Positions 26,080 through 34,663 are shown, numbered from the stretch's first letter. The stretch: 41,885 nucleotides of DNA from Bradyrhizobium sp. 1 (GCF_023073315.1 NZ_JADPJH010000011.1:613958-655842), one strand, 5' to 3'. Made by a program: numbers and translations. The notes: a model not told the origin generated them from the letters alone.

Positions 26080-26378
26080 TCTCGCGGACAATCTGTAACG
26101 CCTGCGTCACTCCTTGGTTTGTTTCAACGGTAACCGAGTCGCGTACTGCTGAAACGGGAATGACGCATCAATAAGATTATAATCGTCATATAAACCAGCT
26201 CGCGGGACATGTCCTCCAGGCCGGGCACAAACTCAGGAGCAGCAGCCAGCGGGATGAGAACGCACGTTCGATATGCGTCTGGCGGTCAGGTTCATCGCCT
26301 CCAATCAAGCGGACTGCGCCGACACGCCGAGAATGCCGGTCCAGGACGACACCCCAACCTCCTCAAGAGAGTCGGTCC
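26080..26378. other. Intergenic region with AT-rich promoter-like patch
   Basis: No gene is seen in these 299 bp. An AT-rich patch holds the palindrome GATTATAATC (26175-26184) inside TGACG...CGTCA (26161-26188). It could be a promoter or operator for the acyl-CoA ligase, but it lies about 195 bp from its start. Confidence 0.4.
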
Positions 26379-28025
26379 ATGAACGGTTTAATGCAAAATC
26401 AGCCGCTGTTGCTGTCGTCCCTGCTGCAGCATGCAGAGCGGTTCCATGGCGACACTGAGATAGTCTCGCGCATGACCGAGGGACCGATACATCGCGAGAC
26501 CTACGGGGCCGCCGCGCGCCGCGCGCGAAAACTTGCGGGCGTGCTTCGGCAATTCGGTGTCCGCCAAGGCGACCGGGTCGGCAGCCTGGCCTGGAACAAT
26601 CATCGCCATTTTGAGATCGAATACGCCGTCACCGGAATGGGCGCGGTGTGGCACGCCATAAATCCGCGGCTGGCACCAGCCCAGATCCGCTACATCGCCG
26701 GGCACGCCGGGGACAAAGTCCTTTTCGTCGAAAGCGCGTTCGTTCCGATGATAGAGAAGCTGGCCGACGAGCTGATGACGGTAAGCCTCTTTGTCCTGCT
26801 GGTCGACCGCGCGTCGATACCGTCGACAACCCTTCCGAACGTCCGCAGCTACGAAGATCTCCTTGACGAGGGCGACGAAGATTTCGCCTGGCCGTCGTTC
26901 GACGAATTGTCCGCGTCGTCCCTCTTTTACACTTCCGGCACCACCGGAAATCCAAAGGGCGTGCTCTATACACATCGATCGGATGTTCTCCATTGCCTTT
27001 CGATATGCGGCGCTTCGTCCTGCGCATTTACCGCGCTGGACACCATCCTGCCAATGACCCCTATGTTCCACGCCAATGGCGCATGGGGCTTTACGCACGC
27101 GGCCCCGATGGTCGGCGCCAAACTGGTACTGCCGGGCCCGAGGATGGACGCTGCGAGCATCGCTGGGCTCATCGAAGCGGAAGAAGTCACGGTGACCGCC
27201 GGCGTGCCGCTTCTATATGCAAGGCTGCTTCAACATCTCGAAGCGGAAGGACGCGGCGCCGGCTCGCTGCAACGAATCGTCGTCGCCGGTTCCGCACCGC
27301 CCCCGAACATGATCGAGGGCTTCGAACGCATGGGCGTTTCAGTCAAGCACGTGTGGGGTATGACCGAGACCAGTCCGACAGGGACAATTCCGGGGCCTTC
27401 GCGAAAAACCGCGCGATCTGCCGCTGATATTCAATTGCGGCGCAAGACGGGACAGGGGCATCCGATCTACGGGGTGGACGTGAAGATCGCGGATGCGAAC
27501 GGAAATGAATTACCGCGCGACGGCGTGTCGAGCGGACGGCTCATGCTGCGTGGCCCCTGGATAGCGAGCAGCTATTTCCGCGATGAGAAGCCGCTGCTGG
27601 AGGACGGATGGTTCAATAGCGGGGATCTCGCGGTCATGGACGAGGACAATCATATTCGCCTCACCGACCGCGCCAAGGATGTCATCAAGTCGGGTGGCGA
27701 ATGGATCAGCTCCATCGATCTGGAGAACCTCGCATCGGGCTGTCCAGGGGTAGCGGATGCTGCCGTCATCGGGATTCAGCATCCGCAATGGGGAGAGCGG
27801 CCGTTGCTCGTGATCGTCCCTGCCGCGGCCAATTCAGTGACAGCGCAATCGATCTACAGGTTTCTCGAAGGCAAGATTGCAAAATGGTGGATGCCCGACG
27901 ATATCGTCTTCGTCGAAGCGCTCGCATATGGGGCCACGGGCAAGGTGCAGAAAATGGAGCTGCGCCGTCATTACGCAAGGCACTACTTGACGCACAAGGA
28001 TGAGAGCCGGTCGCGAGATCGATAG
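26379..28025 (+). CDS. Acyl-CoA synthetase (AMP-forming, fatty-acid CoA ligase type)
   Basis: This 548-residue ANL-superfamily enzyme activates a carboxylic acid with ATP and CoA. The P-loop motif [12 protein letters not shown] is at about 184-195. Next come the [11 protein letters not shown] motif, the [14 protein letters not shown] hinge region, and the C-terminal [14 protein letters not shown] and GKVQK with the catalytic Lys. The pattern is closest to medium/long-chain fatty-acid ligases of the AlkK type. There is no obvious partner gene. The start at the ATG at 26379 follows AGAGAG. Chain-length preference cannot be read from sequence. Confidence 0.9.
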   Translation: MNGLMQNQPLLLSSLLQHAERFHGDTEIVSRMTEGPIHRETYGAAARRARKLAGVLRQFGVRQGDRVGSLAWNNHRHFEIEYAVTGMGAVWHAINPRLAPAQIRYIAGHAGDKVLFVESAFVPMIEKLADELMTVSLFVLLVDRASIPSTTLPNVRSYEDLLDEGDEDFAWPSFDELSASSLFYTSGTTGNPKGVLYTHRSDVLHCLSICGASSCAFTALDTILPMTPMFHANGAWGFTHAAPMVGAKLVLPGPRMDAASIAGLIEAEEVTVTAGVPLLYARLLQHLEAEGRGAGSLQRIVVAGSAPPPNMIEGFERMGVSVKHVWGMTETSPTGTIPGPSRKTARSAADIQLRRKTGQGHPIYGVDVKIADANGNELPRDGVSSGRLMLRGPWIASSYFRDEKPLLEDGWFNSGDLAVMDEDNHIRLTDRAKDVIKSGGEWISSIDLENLASGCPGVADAAVIGIQHPQWGERPLLVIVPAAANSVTAQSIYRFLEGKIAKWWMPDDIVFVEALAYGATGKVQKMELRRHYARHYLTHKDESRSRDR

Positions 28026-28110
28026 CCGGTGGAGCGACCTCGCAATTGCCGACGAGAGTAACCCCGCAGGACAAACCAGCACTCGCGTTTGGAATTACGG
28101 GAATTACGGG

Positions 28111-28220
28111 AATTATGGTGACAGTGCACTCAATTGACCCGCTCCGCTTCAGGCCCGGCAAGCGCGGACCGAAGCCAGCCCTGTCTGGCGGTGATGATTA
28201 AATGCACTGTCACCGTAATT
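28111..28220 (+). mobile_element. RAYT-derived MITE (copy A, 110 bp)
   Basis: Terminal inverted repeats AATTATGGTGACAGTGCA (28111-28128) and TGCACTGTCACCGTAATT (28203-28220) match with one mismatch. The left half equals the upstream end of the RAYT element at 32977-33003. The right half, read from 28154, encodes PGKRGPKPALSGGDD and a TAA, the counterpart of the RAYT C terminus (AKRGPKPRGDREEN). This is an internally deleted, non-autonomous derivative. GAATTACGG is tandemly repeated just to its left. Confidence 0.85.
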
Positions 28221-28400
28221 GCGTACCACCGTAATTGCGAACTCGCCAAGGCCGGCTTTGACGTCAAGGAGATCGGCGAGAGCGAGCGCATTTCGCCTCA
28301 TGCCAGAACCGAGATCGTTCCCCCCGAAGAAGGGGGCGCGCCGATCAAGGTGACACATTCCGGGATCGCGCGCGTGCTGCGCTATTCGTTTCCCCTGTGA
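28221..28400 (+). pseudogene. Possible 3' remnant of an unknown gene beside MITE A
   Basis: An open frame continuing from the MITE reads LAKAGFDVKEIGESERISPH to VLRYSFPL and then TGA at 28398, with coding-like codon use and no start of its own outside the element. It may be the tail of a gene cut by the insertion. I do not recognise the family. Confidence 0.35.
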
Positions 28401-28426
28401 ACTGCTCCCCGCCCATGGGGAGCAGT
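28401..28426. terminator. Perfect 10-bp hairpin
   Basis: ACTGCTCCCC (28401-28410) pairs perfectly with GGGGAGCAGT (28417-28426). It lies between the end of the plus-strand remnant and the end of the minus-strand membrane protein, where a convergent terminator would be expected. There is no clear T-run. Confidence 0.5.
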
Positions 28427-28444
28427 CAAAGCGCCACCCGGCGG

Positions 28445-28810
28445 CTACTCCGTTCCGTTCAACGCCTCAATGAATGGCCGGTATCTCTTCGAAAGTTTGC
28501 GGAGCGACTCGATGATGCGTTTTTTCTTGGTTTGGTCTATGTCGGGTTGGTCGGCGAACGACGTGAGGCTCACTTCGAGTTCGCGCCAAAAGGCAGGGCC
28601 GCCCCGCACGACCGGATATTTTTCCTCTATGGCCGAAGTGACGGACCAAATCGCGATCTGTAGTCCGATGTAGGAAACAACGCTCAGCGTCACAGAACCA
28701 ATCAACACCTTGGCGAAAAACATAAAAAGCTGCTCGGCCGCTGTGCTCACTGGTCGTTTTGCAGGCGCAACGTTTTCGGCAATCTCTAAATTGGTCAAAT
28801 ATGCCCCCAT
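28445..28810 (-). CDS. Small single-pass membrane protein, unknown
   Basis: This 121-residue protein has one strong hydrophobic segment at about 28-56 (FMFFAKVLIGSVTLSVVSYI and following). A charged C-terminal helix comes next (QTKKKRIIESLRKLSKRYRP). No family is recognised. Base composition is lower in GC than in the core genes. The ribosome site is weak. It is probably real, given the membrane-protein character and lack of a competing frame. Confidence 0.5.
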   Translation of the reverse strand: MGAYLTNLEIAENVAPAKRPVSTAAEQLFMFFAKVLIGSVTLSVVSYIGLQIAIWSVTSAIEEKYPVVRGGPAFWRELEVSLTSFADQPDIDQTKKKRIIESLRKLSKRYRPFIEALNGTE

Positions 28811-28880
28811 AATCTTGCTTTGATGCAGTAAAGTAGCGGGCTTAGGCCCCTTCCCAATCAGGGGAGGATTGCTTGGCCGA

Positions 28881-29003
28881 TCAGGAATTGCAAGCTTGAC
28901 CGGATGGCTGCACGGCGCGAGGCCCCTTGGCGTTCCAGTCGGGCCGGATGTCCGCGCCGCGCATGCCGCAGGCGGAGCAGACGAAGCGGCCCTCGATGTC
29001 GGA
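28881..29003 (-). pseudogene. Truncated zinc-ribbon-like gene fragment
   Basis: On the minus strand an open frame reads SDIEGRFVCSACGMRGADIR, then PDWNAK, and ends NS at TGA (28883-28881). The CSAC pair with GxRGADxRPDW resembles small conserved rhizobial proteins. Its 5' end stops at MITE B (29007), so the element appears to have truncated the gene. Confidence 0.6.
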
Positions 29004-29006
29004 TAG

Positions 29007-29111
29007 AATTACGGTGACGGTGCACTCAATTGACCCGCTCCGCCTCGGGCCCGGCAAGCGCGGACCGAAGCCAACGTCTAACGGTGACGATTAAGCGCAC
29101 TGTCACGTATT
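29007..29111 (+). mobile_element. RAYT-derived MITE (copy B, 105 bp)
   Basis: The left arm AATTACGGTGACGGTGCA (29007-29024) and a decayed right arm GCGCACTGTCACGTATT (29095-29111) bound a centre nearly identical to copy A. The in-frame tail reads PGKRGPKPTSNGDD and then TAA, a second variant of the RAYT C terminus. It lies 27 bp from the TauD-like gene end. Confidence 0.83.
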
Positions 29112-29137
29112 CGGACATCGCTGGATGCCTAGAACGT

Positions 29138-30211
29138 TTAATCCAATGGGACCTTCAGACTGGTCCCTTTGGTGATGATGCCACCGCGGTTGCCGATCTC
29201 GATCGAGCCATAGCGCTGCCTGAAGCAATCGGGCAGCGGCCGGTCACCTTCCATGCTCAGCCAAAGGCGCAACAAATGACGCTTTTGGCCTGCATCGGGC
29301 CAATCGCGAAATCCGGTCCGGTCATGCAGCAAGGCATGATTATAGACGAACTGCATGTCCCCCGGCTGGAGCCGCATGCCGAAATGCAGCGTGGGATCAT
29401 TTGCGAGCGCATCAAACAAATCGAGCGCCTCGACGTGAGCCGGCGTCAGTCTGAGTGCGTCGGGAAAGCGCTGCGCACTGTCGATATATTGACGCTGATA
29501 GAACCCGGTCAGGAACCCCGCGTGCCAATTCAGCACCGGGATTTCGAGATACGGTTTTTCGTTCTCCGGCACCTCGCCGCGCCGGTCCGTCGCGATCGGA
29601 TCGAACAGCAGGGCGGCAAGGTCGGGACGCCTGGCAAACATCTCGTTATAGATGGCCGACGTACTGACAAGGAGAGAGTCACCTCCCTCCATCGCCTCGC
29701 GAATGCATAACAGTCCAACCACGTCGGACGAATCCGTGTGGAATGTCTGCCGTTCCGACGTTTGATAAATCCGGGTGTTCGGATCCCTTGCATCGGCGCC
29801 TGTGTCACGAACGTGACCGAGAATGTGACCCGCAGCATTTTGAGACCGCGCCGATCCGAGATGCGCGCCCACTCCGCAAAAGATCGTGGCTGCAAATTCC
29901 TGACTGTATTTTTCCACCGGGAGGCCGCGGATGACTTCGAAGCCCAAGCCTGCCAGAAGCTTTTTCTTGAGCGCTTCGAGGTGCGCGCCGAACCGGGGGA
30001 GCGGAAAGCTCTCCCTCGTGATGCCGGCGATTTCCTTGCTTCTGCCAAGATAGGATTCAGCCGCACTCTCAAGCTCCGCGATCTCGCTGGCAGCAAGCGA
30101 TATCAACCATCGATCGGGATCGGCCTTCATCGCTGAGCCTAGCCAGGCCGATGGAACGTCGATTTTCCCCGGAGGGCGATCGATCGCGCCGGGCGCCGAG
30201 ACCGCATTCAT
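29138..30211 (-). CDS. TauD/TfdA-family Fe(II)/2-oxoglutarate dioxygenase
   Basis: This 357-residue oxygenase uses Fe(II), O2 and 2-oxoglutarate. The facial triad is visible as His158 and Asp160 in QTFHTDSSD and His296 in NHALLHDRTGF. The 2OG-binding Arg lies in RHLLRLWLS (311-319). The family covers taurine dioxygenase, herbicide oxygenases and amino-acid hydroxylases. This long form with an N-terminal helical extension is typical of uncharacterised proteobacterial members. The substrate is unknown. A MITE follows its stop. The start is the ATG at 30211. Confidence 0.9.
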   Translation of the reverse strand: MNAVSAPGAIDRPPGKIDVPSAWLGSAMKADPDRWLISLAASEIAELESAAESYLGRSKEIAGITRESFPLPRFGAHLEALKKKLLAGLGFEVIRGLPVEKYSQEFAATIFCGVGAHLGSARSQNAAGHILGHVRDTGADARDPNTRIYQTSERQTFHTDSSDVVGLLCIREAMEGGDSLLVSTSAIYNEMFARRPDLAALLFDPIATDRRGEVPENEKPYLEIPVLNWHAGFLTGFYQRQYIDSAQRFPDALRLTPAHVEALDLFDALANDPTLHFGMRLQPGDMQFVYNHALLHDRTGFRDWPDAGQKRHLLRLWLSMEGDRPLPDCFRQRYGSIEIGNRGGIITKGTSLKVPLD

Positions 30212-30408
30212 ATTGCTGGCTCCTGAGAAGTTGGAAAGGGCGTCAGAGCAGCAACGATATTGCGCCGGCCTCTTGTTTGCAACTTGGCGAGGCCCAATGC
30301 ACGGGCTCGCTCAAGCACAAGCAATTGCGCTGCCACCGAGGCATCGATGCCAGGAGCGGCACAATAGCGAACATCGCTCGATGCCGCAGAAGGGGGTGAG
30401 CGGAACCG

Positions 30409-31710
30409 TCAGGCAGATTTACGAAGCGGCCGTTTCTTCGGTTGCTGTCTCGCCGCGCGGCCGGCGGCGGCGATCGCCTCCATCTCGCCGACGAGGCTGG
30501 ACCGATCGATATCGGCCTTGATGGCCTCGCCGAGGAGACGGGCCGACATCTTGAATTGCCGCTCTCCGATCAATCGGTTCACCGCCGCAGCAATGTCCGC
30601 CTCGGAAGCGGTTGGCGGCAGTTGAAGCCCTGCCCCCTTCGCCTCGATGCGCGCGGCGTTGGCGGCCTGGTCCCGTCCCATCGGGAGGATGAGCTGCGGC
30701 AGTCCGTTGATGAGCGAACGAATGGTCGTTCCGTGACCACCTTGCGATATCACCATGGAAACATCCTTCATGACGAGGTCATGGGGAGCGCCCCGGATCA
30801 AATGCACATTGTTAGGAGCCCTGAGATCGGCAACGTCCAAATTGGGACCGGCCGTTGCAAGGGCATCGATCTCGACCGCTCCCATCGCGTCGATCATGCG
30901 CTGAAACATGTCGCGCTGACCTTGCGCGCCCGTGCTGCATGCGATCAGAGCGCGAGGACGACCCGGTCGAGCCGACCATGGTGCGCGCCAGGCCTCCGTC
31001 TGCAGAGACCTGGACCAGTTCGGGACATCGAGCAGCGGTCCGACGTAGCGGAAATTGTCGGGCAGCGCGTCAGCTTGAAAGTCGAAGGCTTGACTGGTCG
31101 CAAGCAAAAGCCGATCGGCGCGATCGAACAGATCGAACACATCTGTCAGCAGAGGAAGACCGAGATCAGCACGCGCGCGGTTGAGACCAGGCAAAAATGC
31201 GTTGAGCGTTTCGGCCTGCCTGGCATTGGCGGCGTCGACTTCGGCACGCTGTTCCGGCGTTCTCGGCTGGCTCAATCCGCTGGTGACAGGCGGCATTCCC
31301 GGCAGCGGCCGAAGGCTGACATGAGGGGACAGCAGAGCGAAAGGCACGCCGGAGGCCTCGGCCCCGAGCGCGGCACCAAAAAGCACGTCAAGCACGAGAA
31401 CGGCATCGGTCGGCACACGGCCGATCTCAGCCCGGATATCGGCCGCATAGAGCGCGGCTGGATCGAATATGGCCCGGCGCAGAAAGTCTTGCATGTCCGA
31501 GACATCGACCGGATCCGCAGCCACTCCGGTCGGGGCGCGGCGCCATGTGACGAATTCAAAGCCGGAGGCCTCGACTTCAGAGCGCATCGCCGGATCCGCC
31601 ATCAGCCGGATGCAGTGTCCTTTTCGATGCAACCTCCGCGCCGCAGTGAGCATCGGGCTTAAATTTCCGAGGGTTCCCCACGACGCCAGCAGAAAATGAT
31701 ACGACATCAT
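30409..31710 (-). CDS. GT1-type (UGT/MGT-like) glycosyltransferase
   Basis: This 433-residue GT-B enzyme has the N-terminal acceptor domain beginning HFLLASWGTLGNLSPMLTAA and the C-terminal nucleotide-sugar domain with IRGAPHDLVMKDVSMVISQG and HGTTIRSLINGLPQLILPMG. This is the signature of the erythromycin/macrolide-type glycosyltransferases. The tail is Lys/Arg-rich. It precedes the dioxygenase gene on the same strand with about 200 bp between. The acceptor could be a lipid or a small toxic molecule and is not known. A second GT1 gene lies at 36298. Confidence 0.9.
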   Translation of the reverse strand: MMSYHFLLASWGTLGNLSPMLTAARRLHRKGHCIRLMADPAMRSEVEASGFEFVTWRRAPTGVAADPVDVSDMQDFLRRAIFDPAALYAADIRAEIGRVPTDAVLVLDVLFGAALGAEASGVPFALLSPHVSLRPLPGMPPVTSGLSQPRTPEQRAEVDAANARQAETLNAFLPGLNRARADLGLPLLTDVFDLFDRADRLLLATSQAFDFQADALPDNFRYVGPLLDVPNWSRSLQTEAWRAPWSARPGRPRALIACSTGAQGQRDMFQRMIDAMGAVEIDALATAGPNLDVADLRAPNNVHLIRGAPHDLVMKDVSMVISQGGHGTTIRSLINGLPQLILPMGRDQAANAARIEAKGAGLQLPPTASEADIAAAVNRLIGERQFKMSARLLGEAIKADIDRSSLVGEMEAIAAAGRAARQQPKKRPLRKSA

Positions 31711-31992
31711 GGAGCCTTTCGGTCACGCAGGTGAATTGGCTTGCAATCCATCCTGGGCAACGCAGCGCGGGCTTCCGGACAGATGCTTGGCCGCGCATGC
31801 GTCCGCGCGGACCGCTCCAAGAATGAAGCGGCGCGCGCTACTGAACGATGTCCCTTCCGAGTGAGATGGTTACGTCTGTAGGGATGAAGATTGCCGCTTG
31901 TGCGCGGTGAAATTGCGAGAAAACTGACTAAAAAATGGCCGTCCGGCCGCAAGACGGGTTCTCATTTCGAGCCAAACGGCGCATAATGCGAC
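31711..31992. other. Divergent intergenic region
   Basis: These 282 bp between the glycosyltransferase and the 61-residue protein hold no gene. CATAAT at 31981 could be a -10 box for the small protein. GGCCGTCCGGCC near 31938 is a short palindrome. Confidence 0.4.
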
Positions 31993-32178
31993 ATGGCTAA
32001 AATAAAAGTGACCTTCAGAACCGTACGTGTCGCCGAGGGCGACTGGAAAATCCTCGCCGACTATCCGGACAGCGAGCAGCGTGAAATTACCGGATTTGCC
32101 AGCAAGGCGGATGCCGACGGCTGGATCAATGGTGACCGCAAGATCGCGTGGCTGCGCTCCCAGGGCTACGCCAAGTGA
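31993..32178 (+). CDS. Small conserved-type protein of unknown function (61 aa)
   Basis: This 61-residue soluble protein (MAKIKVTFRTVRVAEGDWKI, ending WLRSQGYAK) has alternating strand-like residues followed by a helix (SKADADGWINGDRKIAWLRS). The codons are coding-like and the start is isolated from other frames. I believe similar proteins occur in Bradyrhizobium but cannot name a family. It lies 26 bp before the RAYT element. Confidence 0.6.
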   Translation: MAKIKVTFRTVRVAEGDWKILADYPDSEQREITGFASKADADGWINGDRKIAWLRSQGYAK

Positions 32179-32252
32179 CCTGATAGCGAGACCTGACAGG
32201 CCGAATCACGGTGACGGTGAGCGGAGCGACCGCGTCGTCCTTCAATTGCGGC

Positions 32253-33003
32253 GATTGCGGTGACCGTGCACTTAATTCTCCTCGCGATCCCCGCGCGGCT
32301 TCGGCCCGCGCTTGGCCGGCTTGAGAACGCGCTTCGTCTTGCGCTCGACCATATCCAGGAATTTTGGATTGCCGAGCGGGCGGCCGATGGTTTCGGCGCC
32401 GCGTAGCTGCTCGATCATGCCGGGCTCGCTCTCCTCGGACAGAAAACGCGAAAACTCCGGATAGCGTTCGCGAACCGGCGCGGCCGTGGTGATACCGTCG
32501 CCGCGGCCGCCGACATGGGCGCGGACGCTGGACCAGCGCCAGTCGCGCGCCCGTTCGACGAGCCGCGCCCGCACCGGATTGAGGGAGACGTAGCGGAGCG
32601 CAGCAGCGAGGTACGCCTCGTCCATCGCCACGCAACCGAAACGGCCCTGCCAGAAATGGCCGGTGCGCTTGCGGCGCGCGTGAATGATGCCGGCGTAGCG
32701 GCGGTGTACCGGAGCCAGTGCGCGGCGCAACCCGTCGGCGTCGGACGGCACCAGGATCAGATGCAAATGGTTCGGCATCAGACACCAGGCCCACACCTCG
32801 ACCCCGGCTGCAGCGCAGCTCGCCGCGAGCAGGTCGCGATAGAGCGCATAATCGCCGTCGTCAAAGAACGTCCGCGCCCGGCCATTGCCGCGCTGGGTGA
32901 CATGGTGGGGATGACCGGGGACGACGACACGGGCAAGACGGGCCATGCCGCAGCGTGCCTGCAAGCCCGGGCGGAGTCAATTAAATGCACTGTCACCGTA
33001 ATT
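32253..33003 (-). mobile_element. RAYT transposon with terminal inverted repeats
   Basis: The minus-strand 5' arm AATTACGGTGACAGTGCA (33003-32986) and the 3' arm, read on plus as GATTGCGGTGACCGTGCA (32253-32270), bracket a RAYT gene. Both arms continue into TTAATT. A further arm-like copy, AATCACGGTGACGGTG (32204-32219), may extend the 3' end. The solo elements at 28111 and 29007 share these ends. Confidence 0.82.
32272..32946 (-). CDS. REP-associated tyrosine transposase (RAYT, Y1_Tnp)
   Basis: This 224-residue HUH-family single-strand nuclease starts at the ATG at 32946; a TTG at 32964 is an alternative. Family marks are MARLARVVVPGHPHHVTQRG at the N terminus, the metal-binding HUH motif in MPNHLHLI (His60 and His62) and the catalytic Tyr119 in ALRYVSLNPVRARLV. 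The basic C-terminal tail KRGPKPRGDREEN ends at a TAA that lies inside the element's own inverted arm. RAYTs are usually single-copy enzymes that spread REP or MITE elements. Matching MITEs are present nearby. Confidence 0.93.
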   Translation of the reverse strand: MARLARVVVPGHPHHVTQRGNGRARTFFDDGDYALYRDLLAASCAAAGVEVWAWCLMPNHLHLILVPSDADGLRRALAPVHRRYAGIIHARRKRTGHFWQGRFGCVAMDEAYLAAALRYVSLNPVRARLVERARDWRWSSVRAHVGGRGDGITTAAPVRERYPEFSRFLSEESEPGMIEQLRGAETIGRPLGNPKFLDMVERKTKRVLKPAKRGPKPRGDREEN

Positions 33004-34384
33004 CGTTTTTGATCGGTTGGGATGCGAAGCCGGCCGGCAGCACGATAAGGGTGGACCTGTCATGGCCCAGAAGAAGATCCACAACCGACCCCGCCTCGAC
33101 AGGCATCGGCCGTGGCAAGACATGAAGCACCTGGAGCCAGCCGCCATCATGATAGCCGTCCGGATGGTTGGTGAAGACGATATCGTCGATAAGCTCGACC
33201 TGCATCCATTGAACGACGCCCACGGCGGTTCCGGAAGCGATCACGGGGATCGAGACGGCCCGCAGTTCCGGTTCATGTGCGGCAGATGTCAAATCCAGTG
33301 ACGCGATTTCGAAATCGTTCGAAAGCCTTGACCATTCGGTCATCGTTCCGTGGATGGGCAAACGCAGCGGCGCGAGGCTGTTGAATCGCGAAACGTCGAA
33401 GCCGGACGCCATTTTGACATGGCTGTAGGCGGCGAGCGTTTCGCTTGCCACAAGGCAGCCCATGGCCGTTGCCGCCTTTGGAATGACGATCGCATCTTCA
33501 GCGATCAGCCGGCGCCGCGCATCTTCAAACGTGCTCAGCACATCCTCGGCCAGGAGATCGCTGGACAGGATCTCGGAGATCAGGATGTCGGCTTTCGCCG
33601 GGATATCCTCGCCGACGAAAAGCCCCGTCGAGGATCTTCCGATAACCGTGATCTGCTCGTCATATCCGTTTTCGGCGACGATCTCTTGCGCAACGCGCGC
33701 TATGGCCGGAACCGCTTCGCAGGTGACGATGTTGGTGGCGCCTTCACGCGCCGCCATCATCGACAGCAAACCGCTGCCCGTGCCGATGTCGAGGATTTGC
33801 GCGCTCGAGCCGCGGATTGCCAGCGCCCGACGGATCGCCAGTTCGAAACAGTCGTTGCGCCGTGTGTCGTTCATCATGGGGATGTGCCAGAAGGGAACGA
33901 TAGCGGACGACAACCGGCGCAACTGGTGGTAGGCGTTGACATTGTCAGGCTGGAGTCGAAGAACATGGCCGAACTCGATGATCGCTTCATCCTTTCGCCC
34001 GCTATCGGCCAGTGCAACGGCGAGATTGTTGCGGATGAGCGCATCGTGGGGAGCGAGGCCGGCCGCGATTTCAAAACAACTCAGCGCGTCGGTCAAACGC
34101 CCGGTCCTGTAGAGCAGCCCACCCTTGGCAGCCAGGGCATTGAGGTGATGCGGCTCGATCGAAAGCAGCGTGTCCCAGTAATAGATGGCGCGGTCGATAT
34201 GTCCGCGATTCGCAACGACACTTGCAAGGAGCGGGAGAACATCCGTGCTGCGATAATCGTCTAACAACACCTCCAGATAGTGCTGCTCGGCGCGTTCCCA
34301 ATTGCCGGCGCCATGGAATTGCATTGCCCTTTCGAGTGTGAGCCGCGTCGAATTCACGGGCTTTCCAGCGGTCTCGTCGTTCAT
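32993..34384 (-). CDS. TPR-containing PRMT-like (PRMT9/7-type) protein methyltransferase
   Basis: This 463-residue protein starts at the ATG at 34384 behind GGGGAG. Residues 15-155 are TPR repeats. A PRMT-type catalytic region follows: WHIPMMNDTRRNDCFELAIR (166-185), motif I LDIGTGSG (198-205), post-I Glu223 in TCEA, and the double-Glu loop SEILSSDLLAE with Glu271 and Glu280, spaced exactly as in arginine methyltransferases. A beta-barrel domain follows, where GGWLQVLHVLP replaces the usual THW. TPRs before a PRMT core recall human PRMT9. Arginine methylation is inference. The last residues (NELR) and the stop come from the RAYT element arm. Confidence 0.8.
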   Translation of the reverse strand: MNDETAGKPVNSTRLTLERAMQFHGAGNWERAEQHYLEVLLDDYRSTDVLPLLASVVANRGHIDRAIYYWDTLLSIEPHHLNALAAKGGLLYRTGRLTDALSCFEIAAGLAPHDALIRNNLAVALADSGRKDEAIIEFGHVLRLQPDNVNAYHQLRRLSSAIVPFWHIPMMNDTRRNDCFELAIRRALAIRGSSAQILDIGTGSGLLSMMAAREGATNIVTCEAVPAIARVAQEIVAENGYDEQITVIGRSSTGLFVGEDIPAKADILISEILSSDLLAEDVLSTFEDARRRLIAEDAIVIPKAATAMGCLVASETLAAYSHVKMASGFDVSRFNSLAPLRLPIHGTMTEWSRLSNDFEIASLDLTSAAHEPELRAVSIPVIASGTAVGVVQWMQVELIDDIVFTNHPDGYHDGGWLQVLHVLPRPMPVEAGSVVDLLLGHDRSTLIVLPAGFASQPIKNELR

Positions 34385-34663
34385 CCGAACTCCCCATTCA
34401 GTCTTGAAGAACCAGGAAGCGGACTGAACCCAACCGGTCCCGCTGCGAGCGCGAGCATTGTTCAAGTGCATTCCAGATACGCGAGACGAGCATTCCCAAA
34501 GACCCCTACGACGGCCATACAAGGAATGTTACGGTCGCACCAATTTATTTCCGCGAGATGCGGTCAACTGCCCAACCGCAGGCGGAAGCCTGTGTTCTCT
34601 TTGCCTTAGGCGATTCCCGCCGTATCGATGGGAACGTGGCAAGCACCGGGCCCCGATCGTCTT
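34385..34663. other. Intergenic region between PRMT-like and TSUP genes
   Basis: These 279 bp contain no convincing gene. They should hold the PRMT-like gene promoter on the minus strand, but no clear -35/-10 pair stands out. Confidence 0.4.

Larger units (their letters stand above)
28811..29137. other. Intergenic region holding a gene fragment and MITE B
   Basis: No intact gene is present in these 327 bp. They contain a truncated zinc-ribbon-like gene (28881-29003) and MITE B (29007-29111), listed separately. The rest (28811-28880 and 29112-29137) shows nothing I can name. Confidence 0.6.
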
